A DNA stretch of 64,000 nt, taken from contig NC_013131.1 in assembly GCF_000024025.1 (NCBI RefSeq), positions 2,294,001 to 2,358,000 on the forward strand, given 5' to 3'. Source of the stretch: Catenulispora acidiphila DSM 44928 (GTDB lineage: Bacteria; Actinomycetota; Actinomycetes; Streptomycetales; Catenulisporaceae). The notes beneath the pieces were generated by a model. That model was not told where the DNA came from, searched no databases, and worked only from the letters and a program-made list of their open reading frames with translations. How positions within the stretch are numbered: position 1 is the first letter of the stretch; each line of letters begins with the position of its first letter. The translations under genes and the position numbers were made by a program. Shown piece after piece: positions 47,265 to 56,500 of this stretch.

Positions 47265-48188
47265 TCATGCGCGGCGGTTGGGAGCATCCAGCGCGGTGCG
47301 CGCCAGTTCCCGCAGCCAGGCGTGCGCTCGATCGGTGTCATAGCGTTGATGCCAGGACAAGTACACCGACGCGGGCGGCAGGTCGAGCGGCAGCGGGAGC
47401 ACGACCAGCCCGAGGTCGGCGCTCGCCCGGCGGGTGGTGGCCTGCGGCGCGGTGACCACGAGGTCGGAGTCGCGGACGAACTCCAGCGCGGTTGCCTCCG
47501 ACGGCGCGGTCGCCACGACACGGCGTGCGAGCCCGAGCCTCGCGAGGGCGTCGTCGATCGTGCCGCTGAGATTGCCCCGGCGCGAGACGGCGACGTGGTC
47601 GGCCGCGGCGTACTGCTCGGCGGTCATCGGCTGCGCCGGCTCGCCAGCGAGCCGATGACCGGGTCGGACCACGACCACCTGCGCGGTCTCGGCCACCTTC
47701 TCGGCGCGGACGTCCGCCGCGGCCGGCGGGTTCGCGTTCGCCTCGAGATCGACCTCGCCGCGCCGCAGCCCCGGGCTGTCGGTGCTGGACTCCGCGATGA
47801 ACCGCAGCCGCACGCCGGGCGCCTGCTCGCGCACCGCCGCCAGCAGCGCCGCGCCGCCGAGCGCGACGAGCGAGTCGTGCCAGCGCAGCGTGAAGGTGCG
47901 CTCCAAGGTGGTCAGGTCCAGCTCGTGACTCGGCGCCAGCACGCCCTGCACCTGCTGCAACAGCGCGTGCACCTGCGCGCGGACGGCGATTGCGTAGGGC
48001 GTCGGGGTCATCGTGCGGCCGGTGCGCACCAGGATCTGGTCGCCGGTGCTCCGCCGGATCCGGCCCAGGCTGCGGCTCATCGCCGGAGCGGTGACGTGCA
48101 GGCGGTCGGCTGCCCCGGCCACGCTGCCCTCTTCGAGCAGAGCGTCGAGGGCGGCGAGCAGGTTCAAATCCAATTGCATGGGAGTCAT
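47265..48188 (-). CDS. LysR-family regulator
   Basis: 307 residues. HTH LDLNLLAALDALLEEGSVAGAADRLHVTAPAMSRSLGRIRRSTGDQILVRTGRTMTPT is the NodD/SyrM-like LysR block, followed by a substrate domain ending in YLSWHQRYDTDRAHAWLREL. Possible starts at ATG 48188 and 48179. It is divergent from the IMPase-like gene at 48247 and stops 12 bases before the BTAD gene. Confidence 0.9.
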   Translation of the reverse strand: MTPMQLDLNLLAALDALLEEGSVAGAADRLHVTAPAMSRSLGRIRRSTGDQILVRTGRTMTPTPYAIAVRAQVHALLQQVQGVLAPSHELDLTTLERTFTLRWHDSLVALGGAALLAAVREQAPGVRLRFIAESSTDSPGLRRGEVDLEANANPPAAADVRAEKVAETAQVVVVRPGHRLAGEPAQPMTAEQYAAADHVAVSRRGNLSGTIDDALARLGLARRVVATAPSEATALEFVRDSDLVVTAPQATTRRASADLGLVVLPLPLDLPPASVYLSWHQRYDTDRAHAWLRELARTALDAPNRRA

Positions 48189-48246
48189 CTTAGGAGTGCT
48201 TGGCATGCACTTGTAGTTAACGATGAGCCCTTCTAGCGTCCTTGCC

Positions 48247-49041
48247 ATGAGCGAAACGAAGAACGATGTCGTGCTCGCGCAGACCGTGTCGGCCGTGCGC
48301 GAAGCGGGAGCTGTGCTCCGGGAGCGCTTCGGCGCCGTGGCGGGCCACCGGACCCGCGAGGACCTGATGCGGCTGCTCGCCGCCAACGACGAGGCGGCGC
48401 TCGCCGTCCTGCGTCCGCGCCTGGAGCAGCTGCGCCCGGAGGCGCGCTGGGTCGAGGAGGAGCTGGACGGCGGCGCGCTGCCGGCGGGGGAGTGGTGGGT
48501 CGTGGACCCGGCTGAGGGCAACGTCAACCACCTGCACGGCCTGCCGGAGTGGGCCGTGACCGCGACTCTCGTGCGGGACAACGAGCCCGTACTCACCGCC
48601 GTCCACCTGCCGCTGACCGGCCAGACGTACACCGCGACCGCGGGCGGCGGCGCACACCTCGACGGACAGCCGCTGCACGTGTCCGGCTCGGCGGACCTCG
48701 GTCTGAGCCTGGTCGCGACCAGCCAGGCCCGGCCGGACGAGGACGAGCAGGTCGTGCGGCGCGTCGGCGCCTCGATCGGCGCGATGCTGCGCGCCGCGCT
48801 CGTGGTGCGCACCTCGGTTCCGGCGACGCTGCACCTGGTCGATGTGGCCGCCGGCCGTGTCGACGCCTTCTGGCAGTTCGCCGGTGCCCGCGCGGACCTG
48901 CTGCCCGGGGCGCTGCTCGTCACCGAGGCGGGCGGCCGTGTCTCCGACATCGAAGGCAAGCCCTGGACTCCGGCGAGCGAAGGCTTCCTGGCCGCCGCGC
49001 CCGGGATTCATGACGCCGCAGCCGCCGCGCTCTCGCGGTGA
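48247..49041 (+). CDS. Inositol-monophosphatase-like protein with altered metal motif
   Basis: 264 residues from ATG 48247. The fold is recognisable: DPxDGTxN is present as DPAEGNVNHLHG, and the C-terminal WDxAAG as VDVAAGRVDAFWQF. Thus one catalytic Asp is Glu and Thr is Asn-flanked; activity may be changed. WVEEELDGG could serve as the first Glu site. It may act on a phosphorylated sugar or inositol, or be a binding protein. It is divergent from, and probably regulated by, the LysR protein, and followed after 35 bases by the reductase-like gene. Confidence 0.75.
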   Translation: MSETKNDVVLAQTVSAVREAGAVLRERFGAVAGHRTREDLMRLLAANDEAALAVLRPRLEQLRPEARWVEEELDGGALPAGEWWVVDPAEGNVNHLHGLPEWAVTATLVRDNEPVLTAVHLPLTGQTYTATAGGGAHLDGQPLHVSGSADLGLSLVATSQARPDEDEQVVRRVGASIGAMLRAALVVRTSVPATLHLVDVAAGRVDAFWQFAGARADLLPGALLVTEAGGRVSDIEGKPWTPASEGFLAAAPGIHDAAAAALSR

Positions 49042-49076
49042 TCTGCGATCACCTCAGTACTGGAAGGACCAAATCC

Positions 49077-49673
49077 ATGACCACCATCGCAGTACTCGGA
49101 AAAGGCCGCGTCGGCGGCGCTCTGGCGGACGGATTCCGCCGCGCCGGGCATCAGGTGGCTGTCGGCGACAGCGCGCCGGGGTCCGCGGAGCAGGCCGTCG
49201 GCTCGGCGGAGATCGTCGTCAACGCCGCGCCCGGCGGCAGCTCGCTGGAGCGGCTGACGGCGCTGCGCGAATCCTTGCGCGGCAAGATCCTCGTGGACGT
49301 ATCCAACGCCACGCGCTCCGGGGCGGACGGCATGCCCTCCGAGCTGATGTATCCGGGCTCCAGCCTCGCCGAGCAGGTGCAGGCGGCGCTTCCGGACACG
49401 CGCGTCGTCAAGGCGCTCAACACGATGCTCTACTCGGTGATGGCGGCTCCGGGCACGCTGTCCCAGCCGCCGACCGCCTTCCTGTCCGGCGAGGACGCGC
49501 AGGCCAAGCAGGTTGTCAGCGCACTGCTCGGCGACCTCGGCTGGCAGCCTGAGTGGATCATCGATCTCGGCGGCGTGCAATCCGCGCGGGCCACCGAGGC
49601 GGTGATCCTGCTCGTGCCGCACGTGATCCGGGCCAGTGGATTCGCGCCGTTCGCGGTGTCGATCGTCCGGTGA
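49077..49673 (+). CDS. NADPH-dependent F420-reductase-like protein
   Basis: 198 residues. MTTIAVLGKGRVGGALADGFRRAGHQVAVGD is a dinucleotide-binding Rossmann motif (GxGxxG), followed by EIVVNAAPGGSSLERL, KILVDVSNATRSG and VVKALNTM, typical of the F420_oxidored/COG2085 family. GGAAGGACC precedes ATG 49077. It forms an apparent two-gene operon with the IMPase-like gene. Confidence 0.85.
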   Translation: MTTIAVLGKGRVGGALADGFRRAGHQVAVGDSAPGSAEQAVGSAEIVVNAAPGGSSLERLTALRESLRGKILVDVSNATRSGADGMPSELMYPGSSLAEQVQAALPDTRVVKALNTMLYSVMAAPGTLSQPPTAFLSGEDAQAKQVVSALLGDLGWQPEWIIDLGGVQSARATEAVILLVPHVIRASGFAPFAVSIVR

Positions 49674-49689
49674 AGGGCTCACCGCCCGC

Positions 49690-50181
49690 CTAGCCGACCG
49701 GGACCCCGACCCGCGCCTCCTCCAGCGCCTGCCGAAGCGTGGCGAGCGCCATTCCGACCGCGCCGACCTGCTCGGCGCCGAGCGTCGCGGTGATCAGCTC
49801 CTCCAGGTGGCCGTGGAAGGTCTGCTCGGCGTCCGCGACGAGCGCGGCGCCGGCGTCCGTGAGGCTGATCAGCGACGAGCGGCGGTCGGCCGGGTTCGGC
49901 AGCCGGACGACCCAGCCCTGCGCCTCGTGCCGGTCGACGCCCTTGCTGGCCGCGCCGATGCCGATCGCGAACGCCGTGGCGATGTCCGCGACCCGGGACT
50001 TCGGGTGGGCGCGCAGGTAGCGGAGCATCTCGAACTGCGAGGCGACGATCCCGTGCTCCGCCCGGAGCTTGTCGTTGACCGCGTTGTAGAGCCGGGTCTC
50101 GCAGCGCACCAGGTCGTCGAAGAAGCCCGCCAGCGCGCCGGTTGCTGAAGTAGATGCCACGGCATATAGTTTCTCATACAT
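49690..50181 (-). CDS. MarR-family regulator
   Basis: 163 residues from ATG 50181, or 156 from GTG 50160. Winged helix: LRAEHGIVASQFEMLRYLRAHPKSRVADIATAFAIGIGAASKGVDRHEAQGWVVRLPNPADRRSSLISLTDAG. Neither start has a clear ribosome site. It is divergent from an HSL-type esterase gene; two identical-architecture palindromes in the gap are probable operators. Confidence 0.87.
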   Translation of the reverse strand: MYEKLYAVASTSATGALAGFFDDLVRCETRLYNAVNDKLRAEHGIVASQFEMLRYLRAHPKSRVADIATAFAIGIGAASKGVDRHEAQGWVVRLPNPADRRSSLISLTDAGAALVADAEQTFHGHLEELITATLGAEQVGAVGMALATLRQALEEARVGVPVG

Positions 50182-50191
50182 GCCTGGGCAT
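50154..50191. promoter_or_regulatory. Two ATGCC-NN-GGCAT palindromes, probable MarR operators
   Basis: ATGCCACGGCAT (50154-50165) and ATGCCTGGGCAT (50180-50191) have identical arms and start 26 bases apart. One overlaps each candidate marR start. A further GGCAT half-site follows near 50203 before the esterase gene. Confidence 0.6.
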
Positions 50192-50238
50192 CTACTTCCA
50201 CGGCATGCAATGGCGCGACGGAACCCACGGAGGCCGGT

Positions 50239-51204
50239 ATGACCAGGGCACAACGACTTGAACTCGACGCGATGCTGCGCAAGGGAGCCCACGACTTCGA
50301 ACCGCTTCCCGTCGAGCAGATGCGCACCGGCTTCGCCGCGATGATGGCGCGGTTCCCGGTGCCGACCGACGTCCGGCGCACCCCGGCCGAGCTGGCCGGA
50401 CGTCCCGCGATCCGGGTCGAGCCGGACGGCGTGGACAGGCAGGCGCGCCCCGGCACGATCCTGTACTTCCACGGCGGCTCCTTCTCGCTGGGCTCGCCGG
50501 AGACCGGCATGGTGAACACCGCGAACCTGGTCCGGCGCACCGGTGTCCCGGCGCTCTCGCTGGACTACCGGCTGGCGCCGGAGCATCCGTTCCCGGCGGC
50601 GATCGAGGACTGTGTCGCCGCCTACCGCAGCCTGCTCGACGCCGGCACGGACCCGGCGTCGATCGTCTTCGCCGGCGACTCGGCCGGCGGCGGGCTGGCC
50701 GTGACGACCAGCCTCGCGGCTCGGGACGCCGGGCTGCCGCTGCCGGCGGCGCTGCTGGCGTTCTCGCCCTGCTTCGACCACACGCGCTCCGGCGCGTCGA
50801 TGGTCACCAAGGAGGGCATCGACCCCTACTTCACCGGGGAGGCCCTGGACTACACCGCCGAGATGTACCTGGCCGGGCAGGACCCCGCGCAGCCGCTGCT
50901 CGCGCCCGCCGTCCACGCCGACCTGACCGGTCTGCCGCCGATCCTGCTCCAGGTCGGGACCCATGAGCTGCTGCTCGACGACGCCGTGCGGTTCGCGGCG
51001 CGCGCGGTCGAGGCGGAGGTCGACGTGATCCTCGACGTCACCGCCGGGGTGCCGCACGTGTTCCAGGCCTTCGCCGGCGTGCTCGGCGAGGCGGATCAGG
51101 CTCTTGAGCGGGCGGCGCTGTTCCTGACGCAGCACCTCGGCGCGGCGTCGGGAACAGCGCCGAGGCCGGCGGCCACGACCCGTTCGGAGTATCCGATGGT
51201 GTGA
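50239..51204 (+). CDS. Alpha/beta-hydrolase, hormone-sensitive-lipase (HSL) type esterase
   Basis: 321 residues. Oxyanion motif LYFHGGSFSLGSPET, LDYRLAPEHPFPAAIEDCVAAYR, nucleophile FAGDSAGGGLAVTTSL, Asp in VGTHELLLDDAVRF and His in GVPHVFQAF complete the family IV triad. There is no signal peptide. It hydrolyses short-chain esters and is probably induced when the divergent MarR repressor releases. Confidence 0.92.
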   Translation: MTRAQRLELDAMLRKGAHDFEPLPVEQMRTGFAAMMARFPVPTDVRRTPAELAGRPAIRVEPDGVDRQARPGTILYFHGGSFSLGSPETGMVNTANLVRRTGVPALSLDYRLAPEHPFPAAIEDCVAAYRSLLDAGTDPASIVFAGDSAGGGLAVTTSLAARDAGLPLPAALLAFSPCFDHTRSGASMVTKEGIDPYFTGEALDYTAEMYLAGQDPAQPLLAPAVHADLTGLPPILLQVGTHELLLDDAVRFAARAVEAEVDVILDVTAGVPHVFQAFAGVLGEADQALERAALFLTQHLGAASGTAPRPAATTRSEYPMV

Positions 51205-51274
51205 TCGACCCACAACCGTGGAAGCGCTCACGTGACCGGTTCATGATTGCGCGCCCGCGGTACGGAGGTTCACC

Positions 51275-51385
51275 ATGCCGGACTCCGAATTCCACTATCG
51301 GACAGGCATTGTCAAAGACATCCGTCCGCGCGCCATGATCAACGCCCGGCCGGTGATCGGCTCGGACCCGCCGGCCGCGGTCTGA
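51275..51385 (+). CDS. Small ORF of 36 residues with a strong ribosome site
   Basis: ATG 51275 is preceded by ACGGAGGTTCACC, an excellent Shine-Dalgarno at good spacing, and the frame ends at TGA 51383-51385. The peptide begins MPDSEFHYRTGIVKD and contains Arg-Pro-Arg and Ala-Arg-Pro motifs. It has no signal peptide or membrane segment. No family is recognised. The remaining gap (51205-51274 and 51386-51572) shows nothing else. Confidence 0.5.
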   Translation: MPDSEFHYRTGIVKDIRPRAMINARPVIGSDPPAAV

Positions 51386-51572
51386 CGGCCGGCGGACGAT
51401 GACCGACAACCCCCAGGCCAGGGCGCATGACAAGGCCCGACTGCGACCCGTGGATCACGGGTGTCTGGCGCCGGCGTCGGGATTGGATTTAACTACTCCT
51501 CAGATTCCCTGGCTACGGTCCCTGGCATCGCCGTCGCTTCTTCGGCGGCGAACCTCTCACCAACGGATCGGC

Positions 51573-54500
51573 ATGACGGGAATTCGCGAGTCCAGCCCCG
51601 GCGAGCCCATCGTCGCGACAGCTGTCGCCCTGGAGCCGCGACCCGCGGCCGCGGGTCGCGGCGGCGGCGACGCACGCGTCCGGCTCCGGTGGTGGACCGC
51701 GCTGTGGCGCACCCGGGTCTGGAAGCGCCGCCCGCGACCGCTGACCGTGGTCGCGGTGGTGGGCGTCATGCTGTTCGCGCTCTGGGGCATCGGCGGGCCG
51801 CTGTTCGGCGCCTCGACGCTCACCCCGACCGACGAGATGGTGACCAACGGTCCGTGGGTGAGCGCCGGCTTCGCCGGGACCGTGCCCTCGAACACCTACC
51901 TGGACGACACCTACACCTCCGAGCTGCCCAGCGAGATCCTGTTCAAGCAGCAGCTGGGCCACGGCAAGGTCGCGCAGTGGAACCCGTACGGCGCGGCCGG
52001 AAGCGCGCTCGGCGCCATTCCGGACTACGCGCTCTACTCGCCGCTGACCGTGCCGTTCTATGTGCTGCCGAGCTGGCTCGCTCCCGCATATGAGCGGCTG
52101 CTGGAGATCGTGTGCTCGGTCGGCGGGGCGTTCCTGTTCCTGCGCAGACTTTCGCTGTCGAGACCGGCGGCGCTGGTAGGCGGCCTCACCTTCGCCGGCA
52201 GCGGATTCATGGTCGCCTGGCTGGGCTTCCCGCAGACGAGAGTGGCGGCGTTCATCCCGGCGCTGTTCTGGCTGGTCGAGCGGTTCATCCAGGAGCGCCG
52301 GCCTCGGGACGCCGCGTTGGTGGCGCTGCCGGTCGCGGCGCTGTTCCTCGGCGGGTTCCCGTCGGTCGCCGGGTACGCCTTGCTGACCGCCACTGCTTAC
52401 GCACTGGTCCGGCTCGCTGCCGAGCATCGTACGAACCTGCGGCGGCTGGTGCGGCCGGTAGCGTATCTGGGCGCCGGGCTGGCTGCCGGTGTCGGTCTGG
52501 TGCTGTTCCAGCTGGTGCCGTTCCTGCAGTTCTTCGGGACGTGGCTGATCGCGGGCCGGAGCCAGACGGCGACCGCCACGCTGCCGGTGTCCAGCGCGCT
52601 GACGATGGTCGCGCCGTGGGCGTACGGGTCGGTCGACTCCAAGGATCCGGTCCAGTTCGTGTTGTCGACCAACATGGTCGAGGCTGCCGCCTACCTCGGT
52701 GCGGCGGCTGTGGTGCTGGTGTTCGTGGCCATCGCGATGCCGCGCCGGGGGCGGGGTCTGCTGCCCACCGGGGCGTGGGTGTTCTTCATGGCCGCCACGG
52801 CGGTGTGGATCGAGCTGATCTACGTCGGCGGGGCGCCGCTGGATCTGTTCCAGAAGCTGCCCGGGCTGCGGGCGTTGTTCGAGCAGAACTTCATCGGCAG
52901 GGCCAGGAGCATCCTGGGGTTCCTGCTCGCGGTGCTGGTCGCGGTCGGTTTCGAGGCGCTGGTCCGGGTGCGGGCTCAGGAGCCGAAGACGGCTTCGGGG
53001 TCGGGCTCGGTTCCGGGGTCGGCGGGGCTGGCGGGGCTGGCGTCGGCGCGGGCGGCGAGGGCGAGCGCGGCGACGGCGACGGCGACGGCGGCGGCATCCG
53101 GCGGGTGGGGGGCTTGGGCGTCGCTCGTGCCGTGGCGCTGGCCGAGGCGGTCGCTGTGGACCGCGGCGGTCGTGGTCGGCGGGATCGCCGCCGCGGCGGC
53201 TCTGGTCGCCCACGGCTGGAGCACGGTGCACAGCGCTGCCGCGACCTCCGGTCAGGACGTCGGCAAGGCGCTGGACCTGTACGGCAGCCAGATGGCACGC
53301 GCCGGGGTCATCGTCGTGATCGCCGTGTCGTGCGTGATCGCGTTGTGCGTGGCGCGGCGTCAGGCGTTCGCCGGCCGGCGCGAGGCGTCGGTGCTGCGAT
53401 TCGGCGCGGCCTCCACCCTGATCGTGCTGATGGCTGTTCAGGGCGCGCAGTTCATGGAGGGTTACTACCCGAAGTCCACTAAGTCGATGTTCTACCCGGT
53501 CACCGACACCCACACGTTCCTGGCGGACAACCTCGGCGAGCAGCGCTACGCCTCGGCGTACGACGGCATCACATTCGGGACCGCGACAGCGTACGATCTG
53601 CGGTCGGTGAACGGGCACAACTTCCTGAACGCCGATTTCGCCGCGCTGATGCAGGGGATGCCGGACAGCGCGGTTCCGTATCCGACGTACGTGGACTTCC
53701 AGGCGGGCGACGTGAAGCAGGCCACCAGTCCGGTGCTGGACCGGCTGGGCACCAAGTACTGGGTCGCCGGACCGACCGACAACGTGTTCGGCACGGTCGT
53801 CTCGGCGCCGCGCGGCGGGACCACGCAGCTCGTTCCGGGCCGGCCGGTCACGGTCCCGGTGCCGGCAGCCGGTCCGCTGCGCGGGATCTCCTTCACCCCG
53901 CAGGGCACGGTCTCCAGCAGCATCGCGGGGCTGACCAAGGACACCACGGTCGAGGTCGTGATCCGCGACGCGAGCGGCCGGCAGGTCGCCGCCGCCAACC
54001 GGCTGACCGGCGCCCGGGCCGGCGCGCCGTTCCAGGTCGCGGTCGCCGCCGATACGCTGCCCGCCGGCACGGCGCTGACCGCGACGATCACGCTGCACGC
54101 CGACGCGCCGCTGACCGTGGACGCGAACCACGGGCTGCCGGCCGTCGACGCGATCACCGACGCCGACGACGGGCTGCGCGTGGCGTATGTAGGCTCCTCG
54201 GTGATTTACGAGCGGCTGAACGCGTTGCCGCGCATCCGCTGGGCGTCACAGAGTACTGTCGTTCCCTCGCAGGACCAGCGCGTCTCGATGCTGTCCTCCG
54301 GGGCGGTGGCGGACAACGCCGTGGTGCTCTCCGCACCGGGCCCGGCGGCGTCCGGGCAGCCGGCGGCGGTGCGGGTCCAGCAGGACGGCACAGACACGAT
54401 CACGACCACGGTTGACGCCAAGGGGTCGGGGTACCTTGTCGTGTCCGATGCCGACCAGGTCGGCTGGCAGGCTACTGTGGACGGCCGCCGGGCGGATCTG

Positions 54501-54716
54501 GTGAAGGCCGATCAGGGACTGGTCGCGGTGGACGTGCCGGCCGGCACGCATTCCGTGACATTGCGGTACGACTTGCCACACCAGGCGGCCGCGACGTGGG
54601 CCTCCGGCGCCGTCGGGCTCTCGCTGATGGCGGTACCGGCGGGGGAGTGGTGGTGGGAGCGTCGGCGGCGCCGTCCTGGCGCTCGCGACGCGATGGAGCG
54701 GGGACCGGAGGGATGA
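51573..54716 (+). CDS. Large YfhO-like multi-pass membrane protein
   Basis: 1047 residues from ATG 51573 (weak ribosome site; in-frame starts further upstream exist). A short basic N-terminus, about 12 membrane segments and a large C-terminal outer domain. TPTDEMVTNGPW, FKQQLGHGKVAQWNPYGAAGSALGA and LTFAGSGFMVAWLGFPQTRVAAFIPALFW recall YfhO/GT-C-fold membrane proteins that help glycosylate lipoteichoic acids or other envelope polymers. The outer part ends with a YfhO-type block, YLVVSDADQVGWQATVDGRRADL ... AVDVPAGTHSVTLRYD. A Gly/Ser/Ala-rich insert (residues ~475-520) is repetitive. It lies just before a GT2 gene, so a role in lipid-linked sugar transfer is inferred. Confidence 0.82.
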   Translation: MTGIRESSPGEPIVATAVALEPRPAAAGRGGGDARVRLRWWTALWRTRVWKRRPRPLTVVAVVGVMLFALWGIGGPLFGASTLTPTDEMVTNGPWVSAGFAGTVPSNTYLDDTYTSELPSEILFKQQLGHGKVAQWNPYGAAGSALGAIPDYALYSPLTVPFYVLPSWLAPAYERLLEIVCSVGGAFLFLRRLSLSRPAALVGGLTFAGSGFMVAWLGFPQTRVAAFIPALFWLVERFIQERRPRDAALVALPVAALFLGGFPSVAGYALLTATAYALVRLAAEHRTNLRRLVRPVAYLGAGLAAGVGLVLFQLVPFLQFFGTWLIAGRSQTATATLPVSSALTMVAPWAYGSVDSKDPVQFVLSTNMVEAAAYLGAAAVVLVFVAIAMPRRGRGLLPTGAWVFFMAATAVWIELIYVGGAPLDLFQKLPGLRALFEQNFIGRARSILGFLLAVLVAVGFEALVRVRAQEPKTASGSGSVPGSAGLAGLASARAARASAATATATAAASGGWGAWASLVPWRWPRRSLWTAAVVVGGIAAAAALVAHGWSTVHSAAATSGQDVGKALDLYGSQMARAGVIVVIAVSCVIALCVARRQAFAGRREASVLRFGAASTLIVLMAVQGAQFMEGYYPKSTKSMFYPVTDTHTFLADNLGEQRYASAYDGITFGTATAYDLRSVNGHNFLNADFAALMQGMPDSAVPYPTYVDFQAGDVKQATSPVLDRLGTKYWVAGPTDNVFGTVVSAPRGGTTQLVPGRPVTVPVPAAGPLRGISFTPQGTVSSSIAGLTKDTTVEVVIRDASGRQVAAANRLTGARAGAPFQVAVAADTLPAGTALTATITLHADAPLTVDANHGLPAVDAITDADDGLRVAYVGSSVIYERLNALPRIRWASQSTVVPSQDQRVSMLSSGAVADNAVVLSAPGPAASGQPAAVRVQQDGTDTITTTVDAKGSGYLVVSDADQVGWQATVDGRRADLVKADQGLVAVDVPAGTHSVTLRYDLPHQAAATWASGAVGLSLMAVPAGEWWWERRRRRPGARDAMERGPEG

Positions 54717-54777
54717 GCAGCGGTGGGCGCTCTCCGGGGAGAGACGGAATTCGGGATATAGGGAAGGGTTGCACTTC

Positions 54778-55761
54778 GTGGCACTTGTAGGCGTGGACTC
54801 ATTGACCGATCTGGACGCCGACGACGTAGTCGTCGCGGCAGTCGAGGCGGTCGGCGCGAAGCCTGACGGCGGCGTCATACCGCACGTCAGTGTGGTTCTG
54901 CCGTGTTACAACGAGGAGGCGCACGTTCTGCTGGAGATTCAGCGGATTTGTGCGGCGTTGGATGCCACGGAGTATCCGTATGAGGTTTTGGCGATCGATG
55001 ACGCCTCCACCGACGGCACCTTGGAGGTGCTGCGCAAGGCGGAGATCGACTTCCCGTCGGTGAAGGTGGTGGCGTTCCACCGCAACGGCGGCGCCGGTAC
55101 GGTGCGCCGGATCGGGTCGGGCATGGCCCGGGGCGACATCGTGGTGTGGACCGATGCGGACATGTCGTATCCGAACGAGCGGATCCCCGAGTTGGTGGAG
55201 ATGCTCGATTTCGACGCCGGTATCGATCAGGTGGTGGGTGCGCGCAAGGCCGAGATGGGTTCGCACCGCCTGTTGCGGATCCCGGCGAAGTGGGTGATCC
55301 GCAAGATCGCGGAGAAGCTGACGAATCAGAAGATCCCGGACTTGAACTCGGGTCTGCGGGCGATGCGCCGTGAGGTGGCGTTGCCGTATCTGCGGCTGCT
55401 GCCGCCCGGGTTCTCCTGTGTCACCACGATCACGTTGGCGTTCATGTCCAACCAGAAGACCGTGGTGTATGTCCCGATCGACTATGCCAAGCGGGCCGGC
55501 AAGTCCAAGTTCAAGTTTGTGAAGGACGCCTACCGCTACATCCTGCAGGTCCTGCGGATGGTGATGTACTTCAACCCGCTGAAGGTCCTGATGCCCCCGG
55601 CCCTGTGGCTGGTTGGCATCGGCGCAGTGAAGGCCATCTTCGACCTGGTCGTCCACCCGTTCCGCTTCGCGCAGAACACCGCACTGCTGTTGCTGTCAGG
55701 CCTGATCATCGCCTCCATGGCACTCCTCGCCGACCTGATCGTGCGATCGCGGCCGGAGTAG
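54778..55761 (+). CDS. Family 2 glycosyltransferase (polyprenyl-phosphate sugar synthase-like)
   Basis: 327 residues from GTG 54778 (GGGAAGG nine bases upstream). GT-A motifs: HVSVVLPCYNEEAHV, VLAIDDASTDGTLEVL, GDIVVWTDADMSYPN (DAD), and LNSGLRAMRREVALPYL. The central part continues with RAGKSKFKFVKDAYRYILQVLRMVMYF. Two C-terminal membrane segments (PPALWLVGIGAVKAIFDLV and TALLLLSGLIIASMALLADLIV) anchor it. It probably makes a polyprenyl-phosphate sugar used by the membrane protein encoded upstream. Confidence 0.9.
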   Translation: MALVGVDSLTDLDADDVVVAAVEAVGAKPDGGVIPHVSVVLPCYNEEAHVLLEIQRICAALDATEYPYEVLAIDDASTDGTLEVLRKAEIDFPSVKVVAFHRNGGAGTVRRIGSGMARGDIVVWTDADMSYPNERIPELVEMLDFDAGIDQVVGARKAEMGSHRLLRIPAKWVIRKIAEKLTNQKIPDLNSGLRAMRREVALPYLRLLPPGFSCVTTITLAFMSNQKTVVYVPIDYAKRAGKSKFKFVKDAYRYILQVLRMVMYFNPLKVLMPPALWLVGIGAVKAIFDLVVHPFRFAQNTALLLLSGLIIASMALLADLIVRSRPE

Positions 55762-55781
55762 CGAGAATCCGATCCCGCCGG

Positions 55782-55809
55782 GCGCGCGCGGCTTTGACGC
55801 CGCGCGCGC
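55782..55809. terminator. Perfect 11-bp stem terminator after the GT2 gene
   Basis: GCGCGCGCGGC pairs with GCCGCGCGCGC around TTTGAC, 20 bases after the glycosyltransferase stop. Confidence 0.85.
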
Positions 55810-55851
55810 TGGATGCCGGTGCGGGGCGTTGAGTGTGGGAGCGAGTGGCCG

Positions 55852-56446
55852 GGTGCGGTTTCGTCGGTGGTTTTAAAGGCGTTTTCTTACGGCTTCGCGC
55901 ACGGGTTTGAATGGCCTCGCAGGGGACGCAGTTCGGTGGTGCGTGTCTGAATGGCGCTGGCGGCCGGCGGCAGTGCGTGGACACGACCGCGCGTGGCAGG
56001 CTGCTGCTTCACTATGTCGCCGACATCTTCGGCAAACACACTAGTATTGTTGGGCGTCTCCTGCCGGGACTGGCATCCCCTGCTCGGAGCAAGCGTTACG
56101 CGATAAGCCGGGGACCTTCTCCCCACAAGGGAGGGATCCGGGACAAAGGCGACCAACATTCAGACCGCCGCCGAACAGCCCAACCCGGCCCGCCCCCCCG
56201 TTGCAGAGTGCCCCCGCCGGAGGCGCCTGCCCTTGACCTTGACTTCTGGTGCCCACCAAATGCGGCCGCCACCCGCAACCACAAACGCGTGCGCAGTGAC
56301 TCGGACCGGCGCGCGGTCGTGAACAGCCATAACCGCCAGCCGCCAACGCTACTCAGAAACCCTCGACCGAACTGCGCCCCCTGCGAGGCCATAAAACCAT
56401 GCGCGAAGCCGTAAAGAGCTTCTGAAAACCACAAACAAAGCGCACC
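55852..56446. repeat. Long imperfect inverted repeat (arms ~140 bp) in a 740-bp gene-poor region
   Basis: The left arm 55852-55993 and the right arm 56310-56446 are inverted copies of one sequence. Shared blocks are GGTGCG.TTT, GTGGTTTT, TTACGGCTTCGCGCA, ATGGCCTCGCAGGGG, CGCAGTTCGGT, GGCGGC.GGCGG and CACGACCGCGCG. The ATGGCCTCG block is open in both arms and gives related peptides (MASQGTQFGG / MASQGAQFGR). The ~315-base centre is lower in G+C than its surroundings and has no recognised gene. Region 55810-56500 otherwise shows no supported CDS. It looks like two copies of a dispersed element or the ends of a non-autonomous mobile element. Confidence 0.75.
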
Positions 56447-56500
56447 AAGAATCGGCACAATATCTTGCGGCATTGGGTTTTTAGCCCTCAGCCTCACACC

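Noticed and set aside
55911-56414. A 167-codon plus-strand frame in the inverted-repeat region
   Set aside because: Composition is not coding-like, no ribosome site, and it runs through both repeat arms; better explained by the repeat structure.
55810-56500. CRISPR array or insertion sequence
   Set aside because: No short regular direct repeats with spacers and no transposase-like frame; only the single long inverted repeat.
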